A stretch of DNA of 64,000 bases, taken from contig NZ_JACOPV010000001.1 in the NCBI RefSeq assembly GCF_016881005.1, positions 62,001 through 126,000 of the forward strand, given 5' to 3'. Position 1 is the first letter of the stretch. Every line of letters begins with the position of its first letter. Of the stretch, positions 46,272-56,040 are shown one piece after another. Both the position numbers and the translations under genes were made by a program. The stretch is from Pseudomonas arcuscaelestis. GTDB taxonomy: Bacteria; Pseudomonadota; Gammaproteobacteria; Pseudomonadales; Pseudomonadaceae. The notes under the pieces are model-generated. The model saw only the letters and a list, made by a program, of their open reading frames with translations. It made no database searches and was not told the origin of the DNA.

Positions 46272-47468
46272 ATGTCCCTGCCCAGCCTTCGTCTCAAAGC
46301 CAATGCCGATCGCCGCCTGCGCGCCGGCCACCTGTGGGTCTACAGCAACGAAATCGACGTCGCCGCGACCCCGCTGCATGGCTTCAAGGCCGGCGACCAG
46401 GCCATTCTGGAAACCGCCGGTGGCAAGGCCTTGGGCGTCGTCGCTATGAGCCCCAACAACCTTATCTGTGCCCGCCTGCTGTCGCGTGACGCAAAGTTGG
46501 CACTGGACAAATCGCTACTGGTGCACCGCATCAATGTAGCCCTGTCGCTGCGCGAACGCCTGTTCGACAAGCCGTTCTATCGCCTGGTGTACGGCGATTC
46601 CGACCTGCTGCCGGGCCTGGTAGTGGATCGTTTCGGCGATATCGTCGTTGTGCAGTTGGCCTCGGCCACCATGGAGCAGCACAAGGACGATGTTATCGCT
46701 GCGCTGGTCCAGGTGCTCAAACCTAGCGGCATTCTGTTCAAGAACGACTCGGCCGCACGCGATGCCGAGGGCTTGAATCGTTACGTGGAAACCGTGTTCG
46801 GCCTGGTACCGGAGTGGGTTGCCCTGGAAGAGAACGGCGTCAAGTTCGAAGCTCCGGTCATGGAAGGCCAAAAGACTGGCTGGTTCTACGACCACCGCAT
46901 GAACCGTGCGCGCCTGGCGCCGTACGTTCAAGGCAAGCGCGTTCTCGACCTGTTCAGCTACATCGGTGGCTGGGGCGTACAGGCCGGTGCCTTCGGCGCC
47001 AGCGAAGTGTTCTGCGTAGACGCTTCGGGCTTCGCCCTCGACGGCGTTGAGCGCAACGCAGCCCTTAACGGCATTGCCGAAAAGCTGACCTGCATTGAAG
47101 GCGACGTATTCGAAGCCCTTAAAGAGCTCAAGGCCTCGGAAGAGCGATTCGACGTAATCGTTGCCGACCCACCTGCCTTCATCAAGCGCAAGAAAGACCT
47201 GAAAAACGGTGAAGGTGCCTATCGTCGCCTCAACGAACAGGCCATGCGCCTACTAACCAAAGATGGCATTCTGGTCAGCGCGTCGTGCTCGATGCACCTA
47301 CCCGAAGACGACCTGCAGAATATTCTGCTGACCAGCGCCCGCCACCTGGATCGCAACATCCAACTGCTCGAGCGCGGCGGTCAGGGCCCGGATCACCCGG
47401 TACACCCGGCGATCCCGGAAACCCGCTACATCAAGAGCATTACCTGCCGGTTGCTGCCTAACAGCTAA
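46272..47468 (+). CDS. rlmI: 23S rRNA (cytosine-C5)-methyltransferase, RlmI-like
   Basis: This 398-residue protein has an N-terminal PUA domain (LKANADRRLRAGHLWVYSNE), a linker domain, and a SAM-dependent domain. Motif I is VLDLFSYIGGWGVQAGAFG, and the catalytic region contains VIVADPPAF and LVSASCSMHL with the C5-methyltransferase-type cysteine. The layout is that of RlmI/YccW, which makes m5C1962 in E. coli. I chose the ATG at 46272 with GGAGCGACGTC before it; the longer frame runs through a TATACT -10 box at 46239-46244. Confidence 0.88.
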   Translation: MSLPSLRLKANADRRLRAGHLWVYSNEIDVAATPLHGFKAGDQAILETAGGKALGVVAMSPNNLICARLLSRDAKLALDKSLLVHRINVALSLRERLFDKPFYRLVYGDSDLLPGLVVDRFGDIVVVQLASATMEQHKDDVIAALVQVLKPSGILFKNDSAARDAEGLNRYVETVFGLVPEWVALEENGVKFEAPVMEGQKTGWFYDHRMNRARLAPYVQGKRVLDLFSYIGGWGVQAGAFGASEVFCVDASGFALDGVERNAALNGIAEKLTCIEGDVFEALKELKASEERFDVIVADPPAFIKRKKDLKNGEGAYRRLNEQAMRLLTKDGILVSASCSMHLPEDDLQNILLTSARHLDRNIQLLERGGQGPDHPVHPAIPETRYIKSITCRLLPNS

Positions 47469-47512
47469 GCCGCTGAGGCTTGCCCTGCGATAGCGAGTAT
47501 TCATTTACATCG

Positions 47513-47535
47513 CATCGCGGGGCAGCCCGCTCCAA
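47513..47535. repeat. REP-type half element after rlmI
   Basis: The core catcgcggggcagcccgctcc follows the methyltransferase stop by 45 bases, between two convergent genes. A single half is visible. Confidence 0.45.
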
Positions 47536-47576
47536 CCGGGTACATCCACTCGGTCACGGGACAGCCGCCAACGCCG

Positions 47577-48245
47577 TTAGATATCCAGCACCTGCGACGC
47601 AATCCCGAAGTACACCAGCACCCCTGCGGCATCGGCAATCGATGTCACCAAAGGCCCGCTGGCCGTGGCCGGGTCGAGTTTCATGCGGCTTAGCAGGAAC
47701 GGCAGGCTCATGCCGATCAGGCTGCCAAGCAACACAATGACCAACATGCTACTGGCCACAATCAGCGCGATATCCTGTCCGCCACGCAGCGCCCCAAGCG
47801 ACGCCACTGCAAGGGCCATGGTGCATCCCAAGGCCAAGGCTACCCCGCACTCGCGACCTAGCAAACTCAACCAGTCACGCATCACAACTTCACCTGTAGC
47901 CAAGGCGCGGACCATCAACGTTGCCGACTGGGCCCCAGCATTGCCGCCGCTGTCGACCAGCAACGGCAGAAAGAACACCAAAACGATGTGTGCGGCAATG
48001 GTTTCTTCAAACACGGCGATCCCGGCTCCGGAAAACAAGTTGCCAAACACCAGCAATACCAGCCAAAGCACGCGCTTTCGATACAGCAGGCCGATCGTGG
48101 CGGTCTTCAGATTACCCAGCGGGGTTGAGATCAAGGCGCCCTTGTGGAAGTCCTCGGTTGCCTCATCGACGGCTGCGCGATGAGTCTGCGCTTGAGCCTT
48201 GGGCGATGCCGGGGCGGCACGGTTTACTTCATGGATAGATGTCAT
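47577..48245 (-). CDS. MgtE-type magnesium transporter, membrane domain only
   Basis: This 222-residue protein has a polar start of about 55 residues and then five hydrophobic helices of the MgtE channel domain. The ion-selectivity signature is LVDSGGNAGAQSATLMVRAL, and DPATASGPLVTSIADAAGVLVYFG is the last helix with the conserved acidic/Thr residues. It lacks the N-terminal superhelical and CBS domains that sense cytosolic magnesium in full MgtE (about 450 residues). Gating control must therefore differ. The ribosome-binding site TGGAG lies in the right arm of a hairpin at 48252-48279. It is divergent from ilvD. Confidence 0.88.
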   Translation of the reverse strand: MTSIHEVNRAAPASPKAQAQTHRAAVDEATEDFHKGALISTPLGNLKTATIGLLYRKRVLWLVLLVFGNLFSGAGIAVFEETIAAHIVLVFFLPLLVDSGGNAGAQSATLMVRALATGEVVMRDWLSLLGRECGVALALGCTMALAVASLGALRGGQDIALIVASSMLVIVLLGSLIGMSLPFLLSRMKLDPATASGPLVTSIADAAGVLVYFGIASQVLDI

Positions 48246-48251
48246 TTCGAT

Positions 48252-48279
48252 CTCCAGGCAGCAGCGCAGGTGCCTGGAG
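48252..48279 (-). promoter_or_regulatory. Leader hairpin masking the mgtE-like ribosome-binding site
   Basis: On the minus strand CTCCAGGCA, a 10-base loop and TGCCTGGAG form a perfect 9-pair stem. The Shine-Dalgarno TGGAG is the end of the right arm and the ATG follows six bases later. This suggests control at translation initiation. Confidence 0.55.
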
Positions 48280-48425
48280 GCCGACCGCAGAAAGATCGGT
48301 CAGCTGACGGGCAGCCCTGGCGCCACTGCGTTCAGTGCCAGAATGTAGGTTCGCGATGAACTGAAACTGGGAAGGTCCATTAAGGATGTAATCTCGTAAG
48401 CCGCACATGCGGCGCGGCGATGATA

Positions 48426-48440
48426 GCCAGTTCAACTGGC
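48426..48440. promoter_or_regulatory. 15-base palindrome, possible operator
   Basis: GCCAGTT, a central c and AACTGGC give perfect 7-base arms in the ilvD/mgtE divergent region, 181 bases from the mgtE start and 316 from ilvD. The binding protein is unknown. Confidence 0.35.
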
Positions 48441-48755
48441 GGAAACAGCCGCTTTTAGTGGCTTTCGCAACGATTCAGAATGGTCTTACAAAAGGTCTGA
48501 CAGACCGATTACCGGACAATGTCGGTGCTGTTCGCCACCAACCCTCTACATCGCCATTCCTTCGCAGCGCCAGCGGTGTAGAATCGGGCTATTCATCGCC
48601 AGTCATCCCGGCGGGTTTATGAGCTCTGGCCGAGCGCACGGCGATCCCGCGGCGATCTCGGCTTCATCCGTACCAGCGGCCACATGCCTTCGGTGCAAAG
48701 GACAAGAGAAGCTCACTCCCCTTTTTGTTACCTGATTAGCCGCCAGGAGTGCTTC

Positions 48756-50597
48756 ATGCCTGATTACCGCTCGAAAACGTCCACCCACGGTCGCAACATG
48801 GCCGGCGCACGCGCCTTGTGGCGCGCCACTGGGATGAAAGACGAAGACTTCAAAAAACCGATCATCGCCATCGCCAACTCGTTCACCCAATTCGTCCCAG
48901 GGCATGTGCACCTGAAGGACCTGGGCCAACTGGTCGCCCGCGAGATCGAACGTGCCGGTGGTGTGGCCAAAGAGTTCAACACCATTGCGGTGGACGATGG
49001 CATCGCCATGGGCCACGACGGCATGCTCTATTCCCTGCCTAGCCGGGAAATCATCGCCGACTCGGTCGAGTACATGGTCAACGCCCACTGCGCCGACGCC
49101 ATTGTATGTATCTCCAACTGCGACAAGATCACCCCTGGCATGTTGATGGCCGCCCTGCGCCTGAACATCCCGGTGATTTTCGTTTCCGGTGGACCGATGG
49201 AAGCGGGCAAGACCAAACTGGCCAGTCACGGTCTGGATCTGGTCGACGCCATGGTCATCGCCGCCGACTCGACCGCATCCGATGAAAAAGTTGCCGAGTA
49301 CGAGCGCAGCGCTTGCCCAACCTGTGGTTCCTGCTCCGGCATGTTCACCGCCAACTCGATGAACTGCCTGACCGAAGCGCTGGGCCTGGCCCTGCCAGGC
49401 AACGGTTCGACCCTGGCGACCCACAGCGACCGTGAACAGCTGTTCCTGCAAGCCGGGCGCACCATCGTCGACTTGTGCAAACGCTACTACGGCGAAAACG
49501 ACCAGAGCGTTCTGCCGCGCAATATCGCCAACTTCAAGGCGTTCGAGAACGCCATGATGCTCGACATCGCCATGGGTGGCTCGACCAACACCATCCTGCA
49601 CTTGCTGGCTGCAGCCCAGGAAGCCGAGATCGATTTCGACCTGCGCGATATCGATCGCCTGTCGCGCAAAGTGCCGCAACTGTGCAAGGTCGCGCCGAAC
49701 ATCCAGAAGTACCACATGGAAGACGTCCACCGCGCCGGCGGCATCTTCAGCATCCTCGGCTCGCTGGCCCGTGGCGGTCTGCTGCACACCGACCTGCCGA
49801 CCGTGCACAGCCCGAGCATGGAAGAAGCCATCGCCAAGTGGGACATCACCCAGACCCGCGACGAAGCCGTACACCACTTCTTCAAAGCTGGCCCGGCCGG
49901 CATCCCGACCCAGACCGCTTTCAGCCAGTCGACCCGCTGGGAAAGCCTGGATGATGACCGTGAGAACGGCTGCATCCGCAGTGTCGAACACGCCTACTCG
50001 CAGGAAGGCGGCCTGGCCGTCTTGTACGGCAACATCGCTCTGGACGGTTGCGTAGTGAAAACTGCCGGCGTCGACGAGTCGATCCATGTGTTCGAAGGCA
50101 ATGCGAAAATCTTCGAAAGCCAGGACAGCGCCGTGCGCGGCATTCTTGCCGACGAAGTGAAAGAAGGCGACATCGTCATCATTCGCTACGAAGGTCCGAA
50201 AGGCGGCCCAGGCATGCAGGAAATGCTCTACCCGACGTCCTACCTGAAATCCAAGGGCCTGGGTAAAGCCTGCGCCTTGCTGACCGATGGCCGCTTCTCG
50301 GGTGGCACCTCGGGCCTGTCCATCGGCCACGCTTCCCCTGAAGCAGCTGCCGGTGGCGCTATCGGCCTGGTTCAGGACGGCGACAAGGTGCTGATCGACA
50401 TCCCCAACCGTTCGATCAACCTGCTGGTTAGCGATCAAGAGCTGGCTGCACGTCGCGTGGAGCAAGACAAGAAAGGCTGGAAGCCTGTGGAAGTGCGTCC
50501 ACGCAAAGTGACTACCGCACTGAAAGCCTACGCCTTGTTGGCCACCAGTGCCGACAAGGGTGCAGTTCGCAACAAAGCAATGCTCGACGGCCTGTAA
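48756..50597 (+). CDS. ilvD: Dihydroxy-acid dehydratase
   Basis: This 613-residue iron-sulfur enzyme makes the 2-keto acid precursors of isoleucine, valine and pantothenate. Cluster cysteines lie in [12 protein letters not shown] and [35 protein letters not shown] and [20 protein letters not shown] are further signatures. The start [20 protein letters not shown] at 48756 is conserved and has CCAGGAG upstream; a longer frame from 48684 is not supported. A terminator follows. Confidence 0.97.
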   Translation: MPDYRSKTSTHGRNMAGARALWRATGMKDEDFKKPIIAIANSFTQFVPGHVHLKDLGQLVAREIERAGGVAKEFNTIAVDDGIAMGHDGMLYSLPSREIIADSVEYMVNAHCADAIVCISNCDKITPGMLMAALRLNIPVIFVSGGPMEAGKTKLASHGLDLVDAMVIAADSTASDEKVAEYERSACPTCGSCSGMFTANSMNCLTEALGLALPGNGSTLATHSDREQLFLQAGRTIVDLCKRYYGENDQSVLPRNIANFKAFENAMMLDIAMGGSTNTILHLLAAAQEAEIDFDLRDIDRLSRKVPQLCKVAPNIQKYHMEDVHRAGGIFSILGSLARGGLLHTDLPTVHSPSMEEAIAKWDITQTRDEAVHHFFKAGPAGIPTQTAFSQSTRWESLDDDRENGCIRSVEHAYSQEGGLAVLYGNIALDGCVVKTAGVDESIHVFEGNAKIFESQDSAVRGILADEVKEGDIVIIRYEGPKGGPGMQEMLYPTSYLKSKGLGKACALLTDGRFSGGTSGLSIGHASPEAAAGGAIGLVQDGDKVLIDIPNRSINLLVSDQELAARRVEQDKKGWKPVEVRPRKVTTALKAYALLATSADKGAVRNKAMLDGL

Positions 50598-50612
50598 GTC
50601 GAAACGCCAACA

Positions 50613-50644
50613 CAAAACCGGCGCCCTGTGCGCCGGTTTTTTAT
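50613..50644. terminator. Rho-independent terminator after ilvD
   Basis: AAAACCGGCGC, a short loop and GCGCCGGTTTT followed by more T form a strong stem with T-run, 16 bases after ilvD and before the converging RND gene. Confidence 0.88.
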
Positions 50645-50705
50645 TTCAGTTACACCGAGCCCCTTGCCCGCCTCGGAAAGCGGACGGGTAAGCTCTGCAA
50701 GGGCA

Positions 50706-53700
50706 TCACCCTTCTGTAGCCTGCGGCTCCTTGATCTTGTACCAGGCTACATACAGGGCCGGCAGGAACAGCAACGTCAGCAAGGTGGCGATGATGATCC
50801 CACCAATCATCGCGTAGGCCATGGGCCCCCAGAACACTTCGCGAGCAATGGGGATCATACCCAGACTCGCCGCTGCAGCCGTCAGCAGGATCGGTCGACG
50901 GCGGTGGTTGGTTGCTTCCTGAACCGCTGCCCACGGCGTAAAGCCCTGCCCTTCGTACTCGTCGATCTGGGTCACGAGGATCACCGAGTTACGGATGATG
51001 ATGCCGATCAGCGCCAGAATCCCCAGAATCGCCACAAAGCCCATCGGCGTGCCCGTTGGTACCAGGGCCAGGACCACACCGATCAAGCCCAACGGCGCCA
51101 CGCTCGCGACCAGGAACAGCTTCTGCACGCTGTGCAACTGAATCATCAGGAACGTGCCCATCAGAAACAGCATCAACGGCAACACTTTGGCAATCGGGCC
51201 CTGGGCCTTGCCACTCGCCTCCACGGTACCGCCGGTTTCGATCTTGTAGCCTGCCGGCAACTTACTGGCAAAATCGTCGATCTGCGGTTTGAGCTCTCTT
51301 ACCAGGTCGGTCGGCTGAATATCGCCGCGCACGGCGGCCTTGATGGTGATGGTCGGCTTGCGATCGCGACGCCAGACCAGCGGCTGTTCCAGCTCGTAAC
51401 GCACGGTAGCGAATGCCAGCAGGGGAATCGACGTACCGTTGGGGGTGACGATCTGCAGGTTTTGCAGCGTTTGCGGCGAGCTACGTTCACTGCCTACGGC
51501 GCGCGCAATAACGTCGATCAGGTAGATGTTGTCATTTACCTGAGTGATGGTCGTGCCACTGACAATACTGTTCATCACATTGGCCACGTCCTCGGACGAC
51601 AGGCCAAGCTGACGTGCCTTGTCCTGGGCGATATCGACTCGCAATACTTTGCCTGGCTCGTTCCAGTCGTAAATGATCTGGCCAATGTTGTCATTGCTGT
51701 CGAGCAGCGTCGCCAAGGCGATGGCGTGTTTACGCACTTCATCGATGTCCTTGCCCATTACTCGGTACTGGATTGGCAACCCGACAGGAGGACCCATTTC
51801 CAGTGACTGCACTGTACTGCCAATGCCGACAAAGTCTTCACGCAAACGTTGCTTCAAGCGCTTGATGAGTATTTCGCGGGACTCGAAGCTCTTACTGACG
51901 ATAACCAGCTGTGCGTAGTAAGGGTTCTGCAGTTGCTGGTCCAGTGGCAGGTAGAAACGAATCGCACCCTGGCCGATGTAAGTGCTCCAGCGCTCGATGT
52001 CCGGATCACCCTTGAGCGTGGCCTCCAGTTTATCCACCGCTTTGCGGGTCTCCTCGATGGAGGCGTTCTGCGGCAGATTGAGATCGACAAGGATTTCAGG
52101 GCGGTCCGAAGCGGGGAAAAACTGGTTCTGCACGAATCGCATGCAAAACAGCGCCAGCAAAAAGATCACGATGGTACCGATGATCGTCAGCCAGCGGTGG
52201 CGCATGCACCATAGCAAGCTGTGTTCGAATGCCCTGCCGACGCGGCCGGTTTCCTCGTTGTGCGGTTTGACCTTGGCGCTGAGGATATGCACACCCAGTA
52301 CCGGTGCGAACACCACCGCCACAACCCAGGACACCAGCAACGCAACGGCGATCACGGCAAAAAGTGTGAAGGTGTATTCCCCTGCAGAACTGGCATTGAG
52401 ACCAATCGGCATGAAGCCTGCGACTGTCACCAAGGTGCCCGTGAGCATCGGAAAGGCCGTCGAGGTGTAGGCAAAGGTTGCTGCCTGCTCCTTGGTCTCG
52501 CCCATTTCCAGGCGCGTTACCATTACCTCCACCGTGATCATCGCATCGTCTACCAACAGCCCTAGGGCGATGATCAACGCCCCCAACGAGATCCGCTGCA
52601 TGGTGATGCCGCTGTACTCCATGAAGATGAACACCATCGCCAGCACCAATGGAATCGAGCACGCCACCACCAGACCGGCGCGCAGGCCCAGGCTGATGAA
52701 GCTCACCACCAGAACGATGATGACCGCCTCGAACAGGGCACTGGTGAAGCCACCTACGGCTTCTTCCACCACCACCGCCTGGTCGGATACGGTATGCACC
52801 CCGACGCCTACCGGTAGTTCGGAAACCACCTGGTCCATGGTTTTGTGCAGGTCGGCACCAAATGCCTGAATGTTGCCACCGGCTTTCATGCCGATGCCCA
52901 GGCCTATGGCAGGCTGCCCGTTGAAGCGAAACTGCGGCGACGGCGGATCAACATATCCGCGCTCGATTTCGGCGATATCCGCCAGACGGAAGAAGCGATC
53001 ATTGATACGCAGATTGACCGCTTCAAGATCCTTTTCCGAAGCGAACTGCCCGGACGTACGGACCGACACGCGCTCAGGCCCAGCCTCGATTACCCCGGCC
53101 GGCGTGACCGCGTTCTGGCTCTGCAACGCCTGCAACACCTGGCGCTGATCAATGCCAAAGGAGGCCAGCTTGCGTGTGGAAAAATTCAGGAACAGCACTT
53201 CGTCCTGGGTACCGATCATCTCGACCTTGCCCAGGCCTGGCACTTCACGGATCACCGCCCGCACCTGCTCGACGTAGTCGCGCAGTTGGCGCATGGTCAA
53301 GCCGTCGGCGGTAAATGCATAGATAGACCCGTAGACGTCACCGAACTCGTCGTTGAATCCCGGTCCCTGGATACCTTGAGGAAACTCGCCACGAATATCC
53401 TGGATCTTCTTGCGTACCTGATACCAGATCTCGGGGATATCCTTGGCAGGCGTGGTATCGAGCAGGTTCACATAGACGGTCGATTCACCCGGACGGGTGT
53501 AACTCTTTACATAATCGAGTGAGTCCAGCTCCTCGAGCTTTTTCTCGATGCGGTCGGTGATCTGGTTGAGGGTTTCATCCTGCGTTGCCCCAGGCCAACG
53601 CGTCTGAATCACCATGGTTTTAATGGTGAAAGAAGGATCTTCCTCCCGCCCCAGGTTCATGTAGGAAAATACGCCCATCAGCAAGCTGACGAACATTAGG

Positions 53701-53759
53701 TACCAGACAAAGGATTGGTGCTTCAGCGCCCACTCCGACAGGTTGAAGCTTCCTTTCAT
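50706..53759 (-). CDS. RND efflux permease (TriC-like)
   Basis: This 1017-residue inner-membrane antiporter has twelve expected helices. The first is near residues 17-35, and two large periplasmic loops carry the porter subdomains (DEVLFLNFSTRKLASFGID; VQSLEMGPPVGLPIQYRVMG). The proton-relay pair is in TM4, GLLVDDAMITVEVMV, matching the Asp-Asp of AcrB. RPGESTVYVNLLD and DIPEIWYQVRKK are typical of the TriC/VexK-type branch. It is preceded by two adaptor genes, the TriAB-C order. No outer-membrane factor gene is adjacent, so it probably uses a distant TolC-like channel. Each gene overlaps the next by four bases. The substrate cannot be predicted. Confidence 0.9.
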   Translation of the reverse strand: MKGSFNLSEWALKHQSFVWYLMFVSLLMGVFSYMNLGREEDPSFTIKTMVIQTRWPGATQDETLNQITDRIEKKLEELDSLDYVKSYTRPGESTVYVNLLDTTPAKDIPEIWYQVRKKIQDIRGEFPQGIQGPGFNDEFGDVYGSIYAFTADGLTMRQLRDYVEQVRAVIREVPGLGKVEMIGTQDEVLFLNFSTRKLASFGIDQRQVLQALQSQNAVTPAGVIEAGPERVSVRTSGQFASEKDLEAVNLRINDRFFRLADIAEIERGYVDPPSPQFRFNGQPAIGLGIGMKAGGNIQAFGADLHKTMDQVVSELPVGVGVHTVSDQAVVVEEAVGGFTSALFEAVIIVLVVSFISLGLRAGLVVACSIPLVLAMVFIFMEYSGITMQRISLGALIIALGLLVDDAMITVEVMVTRLEMGETKEQAATFAYTSTAFPMLTGTLVTVAGFMPIGLNASSAGEYTFTLFAVIAVALLVSWVVAVVFAPVLGVHILSAKVKPHNEETGRVGRAFEHSLLWCMRHRWLTIIGTIVIFLLALFCMRFVQNQFFPASDRPEILVDLNLPQNASIEETRKAVDKLEATLKGDPDIERWSTYIGQGAIRFYLPLDQQLQNPYYAQLVIVSKSFESREILIKRLKQRLREDFVGIGSTVQSLEMGPPVGLPIQYRVMGKDIDEVRKHAIALATLLDSNDNIGQIIYDWNEPGKVLRVDIAQDKARQLGLSSEDVANVMNSIVSGTTITQVNDNIYLIDVIARAVGSERSSPQTLQNLQIVTPNGTSIPLLAFATVRYELEQPLVWRRDRKPTITIKAAVRGDIQPTDLVRELKPQIDDFASKLPAGYKIETGGTVEASGKAQGPIAKVLPLMLFLMGTFLMIQLHSVQKLFLVASVAPLGLIGVVLALVPTGTPMGFVAILGILALIGIIIRNSVILVTQIDEYEGQGFTPWAAVQEATNHRRRPILLTAAAASLGMIPIAREVFWGPMAYAMIGGIIIATLLTLLFLPALYVAWYKIKEPQATEG

Positions 53760-54826
53760 CGTGGACTTTCCTCATCGACTAATACTTTCTGACCCGGCTT
53801 GAGACTGTTGACGCCGGCAGTTACTACGCGATCCCCTGCCTTCAAACCTGAACTCAGCACCACGCTGGTCGGCGTCCGTTCAAGCAACTGCACATCACGA
53901 ATAGCGACCGTTTCCTGTTGCGGATCGACCACCCAGACTCGGTTCTTTCCGTCACTTTCCAGCAGCGCCGAGGCAGGCAGTTCCACCCGCGGGGATACCG
54001 TCGAGGTCAAGGTGACACTGATCGCGGTCCCCAGATAGAACGCGTCTGGGGTGGTAGCCAAGGTCAAACGCGCTCGACGCGTTCGCGTGGCGGCATCCGC
54101 CTGCGGCTCAAGTTCACGCAACGTCGCGGTGGTGCTGATGTCGGGGTCAAGTTGCGAAGCGACGACAAATTTCAAATCACCAGATAGCTGTTCGGCCAGG
54201 TAGGTCGGCAGGTCGATAACCGCCTCCTTGATATCCGGGCGAGCCAAGGTGACAACCGCCTGGCCGGCACTGACGGTCTGCCCGGCTTCCGCCTGCCAAT
54301 CGGTGACCACCGCAGCATGATCGGATTGCAACTCGGTGTAGCCGAGTTGATCACGCGCCTGATCGACAGCGGCCCGCGCTTGCTCAAGGGTAGCGCCAGT
54401 GGTTTTCATATCGGTCATCGCGCTATCGAGTTGTGCCTGTGCACCCACGCCGCGATCAAATAGCTGTTGCTGCCGGCGTGCATCAGCCTGAGCATTAATC
54501 CATTGCGCCTGGGCCTTCGCCAGATCGCCTTCGGCTGCACGTAGCTGGTTACGCTGATCGGCCGGATCGAGGCTGGCCAGTGTATCGCCGGCCTTCACCT
54601 GACTGCCGACATCGACCCAGCGCCGAGCAATACGCCCGCCTACTCGAAAGCCCAAGGTACTTTCGAAACGCGCCTGGATACTGCCAGCAAATCGCCCAAG
54701 ATCGGCTTGAACTTGAGGCTCGACGATCAGCGACAGTACCGGACGAATCGGATCTGGTTTGGCAGTTTCCTTGCCACACCCCGTCAACAACACCACACTG
54801 CACACCGCCAATGTGAATGTCTTCAT
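53756..54826 (-). CDS. RND efflux adaptor lipoprotein, second of two
   Basis: This 356-residue periplasmic adaptor (membrane fusion protein) has a lipoprotein signal (VCSVVLLTGCGKE). The lipoyl halves are FRVGGRIARRWVDVGSQVKAGDTLASLD and the later AVVTDWQAEAGQTVSAGQ. A coiled-coil hairpin lies between them at about 95-145, then come beta-barrel and membrane-proximal domains ending GLKAGDRVVTAGVNSLKPGQKV. It overlaps the upstream adaptor and the permease by four bases each, so the three are made together. Confidence 0.9.
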   Translation of the reverse strand: MKTFTLAVCSVVLLTGCGKETAKPDPIRPVLSLIVEPQVQADLGRFAGSIQARFESTLGFRVGGRIARRWVDVGSQVKAGDTLASLDPADQRNQLRAAEGDLAKAQAQWINAQADARRQQQLFDRGVGAQAQLDSAMTDMKTTGATLEQARAAVDQARDQLGYTELQSDHAAVVTDWQAEAGQTVSAGQAVVTLARPDIKEAVIDLPTYLAEQLSGDLKFVVASQLDPDISTTATLRELEPQADAATRTRRARLTLATTPDAFYLGTAISVTLTSTVSPRVELPASALLESDGKNRVWVVDPQQETVAIRDVQLLERTPTSVVLSSGLKAGDRVVTAGVNSLKPGQKVLVDEESPR

Positions 54827-55914
54827 TGAGCCACCCCAATATCCTCAAAGGGTGCGATTTCCACCTGCATGCCCGGATTGAGTAGCTGCCCGCCTGCCAC
54901 AACCACCATTTCGCCGCCTTTGAGGCCTTCACCGATCACCACTTTACCGGTGAGATAGCGACCGATCTTGACCTGCTGCAATCTGACTTTGTTGTCATCA
55001 CCTACCAGCCAGACAGCCGGATCATGCAACGCCTTGGTCAAGGCCGACCAGGGCAGTTCGATACTTGGTTTTCCATGAACATTGCCAGTGGCCGTGACCG
55101 GCGAGCCCAGCTCCATTGCGTCCGGAACGTCGTGCAACGCCACCTTGACCTGCACCGTCCCGCTCTGCGCCGAGACCGTCGGCGTCACTTCACGCACTTG
55201 GCCCTTGGCCTGAATTTTCGGGTTGTCGACCAGACTGACCACAATCGTTTCGTTACTCGGCGGCGCTACCAGCAAGGACTCGTAAACGTTAAACACCGCA
55301 TCACGCTCACCATCGCGGGCCAAGCTGAAAACCGGCATCGTGGCCTGAACCACCTGCCCAACTTCGGCCTGACGTTCGGTAATGACCCCAGCGGCATCAG
55401 CCACCAGTGCGGTGTAAGCCAATTGGTCGCGAGCGTTGGCGAGTTGCGCCTGGGCGGCCTTCAGTGCGCTCTGGTTGCTACGTAGCGTGGCCTGGGCCGA
55501 GTCGTACTCGCTCTGACTGGTATAGCCTTTGGGCAGCAGCTTCTGCTGACGGACAAAAGCAGCACTGGCCTGAGTGACCCGCGCTTGCGCTGCGAACACT
55601 TCAGCCTTGGCCGAGTCGACATTGGCCTGCAGATCCTTGGGGTCAAGCCGAGCCAGCACCTGATTGGCTTTCACATGATCGCCAATATCAACACTTCGAG
55701 AAATGATCTTGCCACCTACACGAAACGACAGTTCCGTTTGTACCCGGGCTTGAACATCCCCGGTCAAGGTGACAGAAGCAGCAAAGTCACTGGGTTGAAC
55801 GTGTTGTACGGCTACCCTGGGTAGTTCGACTTCAGCGGTTTTCTTTTCACCACACCCTGTCAGTATCAGCAATAGCCCTAGGCCGGCGACTAAAAATGGA
55901 CGCAACACCGTCAT
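54823..55914 (-). CDS. RND efflux adaptor lipoprotein, first of two
   Basis: This 363-residue adaptor has a lipobox (LLILTGCGEKK) and the fold FRVGGKIISRSVDIGDHVKANQVLARLDP, a coiled-coil hairpin at about 90-150, VITERQAEVGQVVQ, and GLKGGEMVVVAGGQLLNPG at the end. It differs throughout from the second adaptor, so the pair probably form mixed assemblies, as known for TriA and TriB, which are both required in P. aeruginosa. I chose the ATG at 55914, since AAGGAG lies five bases upstream; an ATG five codons earlier is less likely. It is the first gene of the operon. Confidence 0.9.
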   Translation of the reverse strand: MTVLRPFLVAGLGLLLILTGCGEKKTAEVELPRVAVQHVQPSDFAASVTLTGDVQARVQTELSFRVGGKIISRSVDIGDHVKANQVLARLDPKDLQANVDSAKAEVFAAQARVTQASAAFVRQQKLLPKGYTSQSEYDSAQATLRSNQSALKAAQAQLANARDQLAYTALVADAAGVITERQAEVGQVVQATMPVFSLARDGERDAVFNVYESLLVAPPSNETIVVSLVDNPKIQAKGQVREVTPTVSAQSGTVQVKVALHDVPDAMELGSPVTATGNVHGKPSIELPWSALTKALHDPAVWLVGDDNKVRLQQVKIGRYLTGKVVIGEGLKGGEMVVVAGGQLLNPGMQVEIAPFEDIGVAQ

Positions 55915-56040
55915 GCAGGCTCCTTGCATGTACCAGTTCGATAGAGAGATGCGAGTGTTAGCGTAGATCAGACGCAGCGATGCCGCTTGTGCGAAATCAA
56001 TAGATTTATGCGGACAGAAGATGCTGGAGGGATAGAGCTC

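Larger units (their letters stand above)
48246..48755. other. 510-base divergent intergenic region between mgtE-like gene and ilvD
   Basis: No gene with convincing coding support was found. It holds the mgtE-proximal hairpin (48252-48279), a smaller stem of GACCG/CGGTC just upstream of it, and a palindrome at 48426-48440. A minus-strand reading frame of up to 68 codons (48435 to 48229) overlaps the mgtE start. The half next to ilvD shows no clear attenuator: no run of Ile, Val or Leu codons and no terminator hairpin before ilvD. Confidence 0.6.

Noticed and set aside
48407..48622. A 71-codon plus-strand frame in the ilvD/mgtE gap
   Set aside because: No ribosome-binding site, no recognisable sequence, and it covers the palindrome and the likely promoter region.
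48640..48755. Branched-chain amino acid attenuator before ilvD
   Set aside because: I looked for a leader peptide rich in Ile, Val or Leu and a terminator hairpin; neither is present.
48603..50615. A 670-codon minus-strand frame opposite ilvD
   Set aside because: Shadow of ilvD, which has all its cluster cysteines; composition is typical of an antisense translation.
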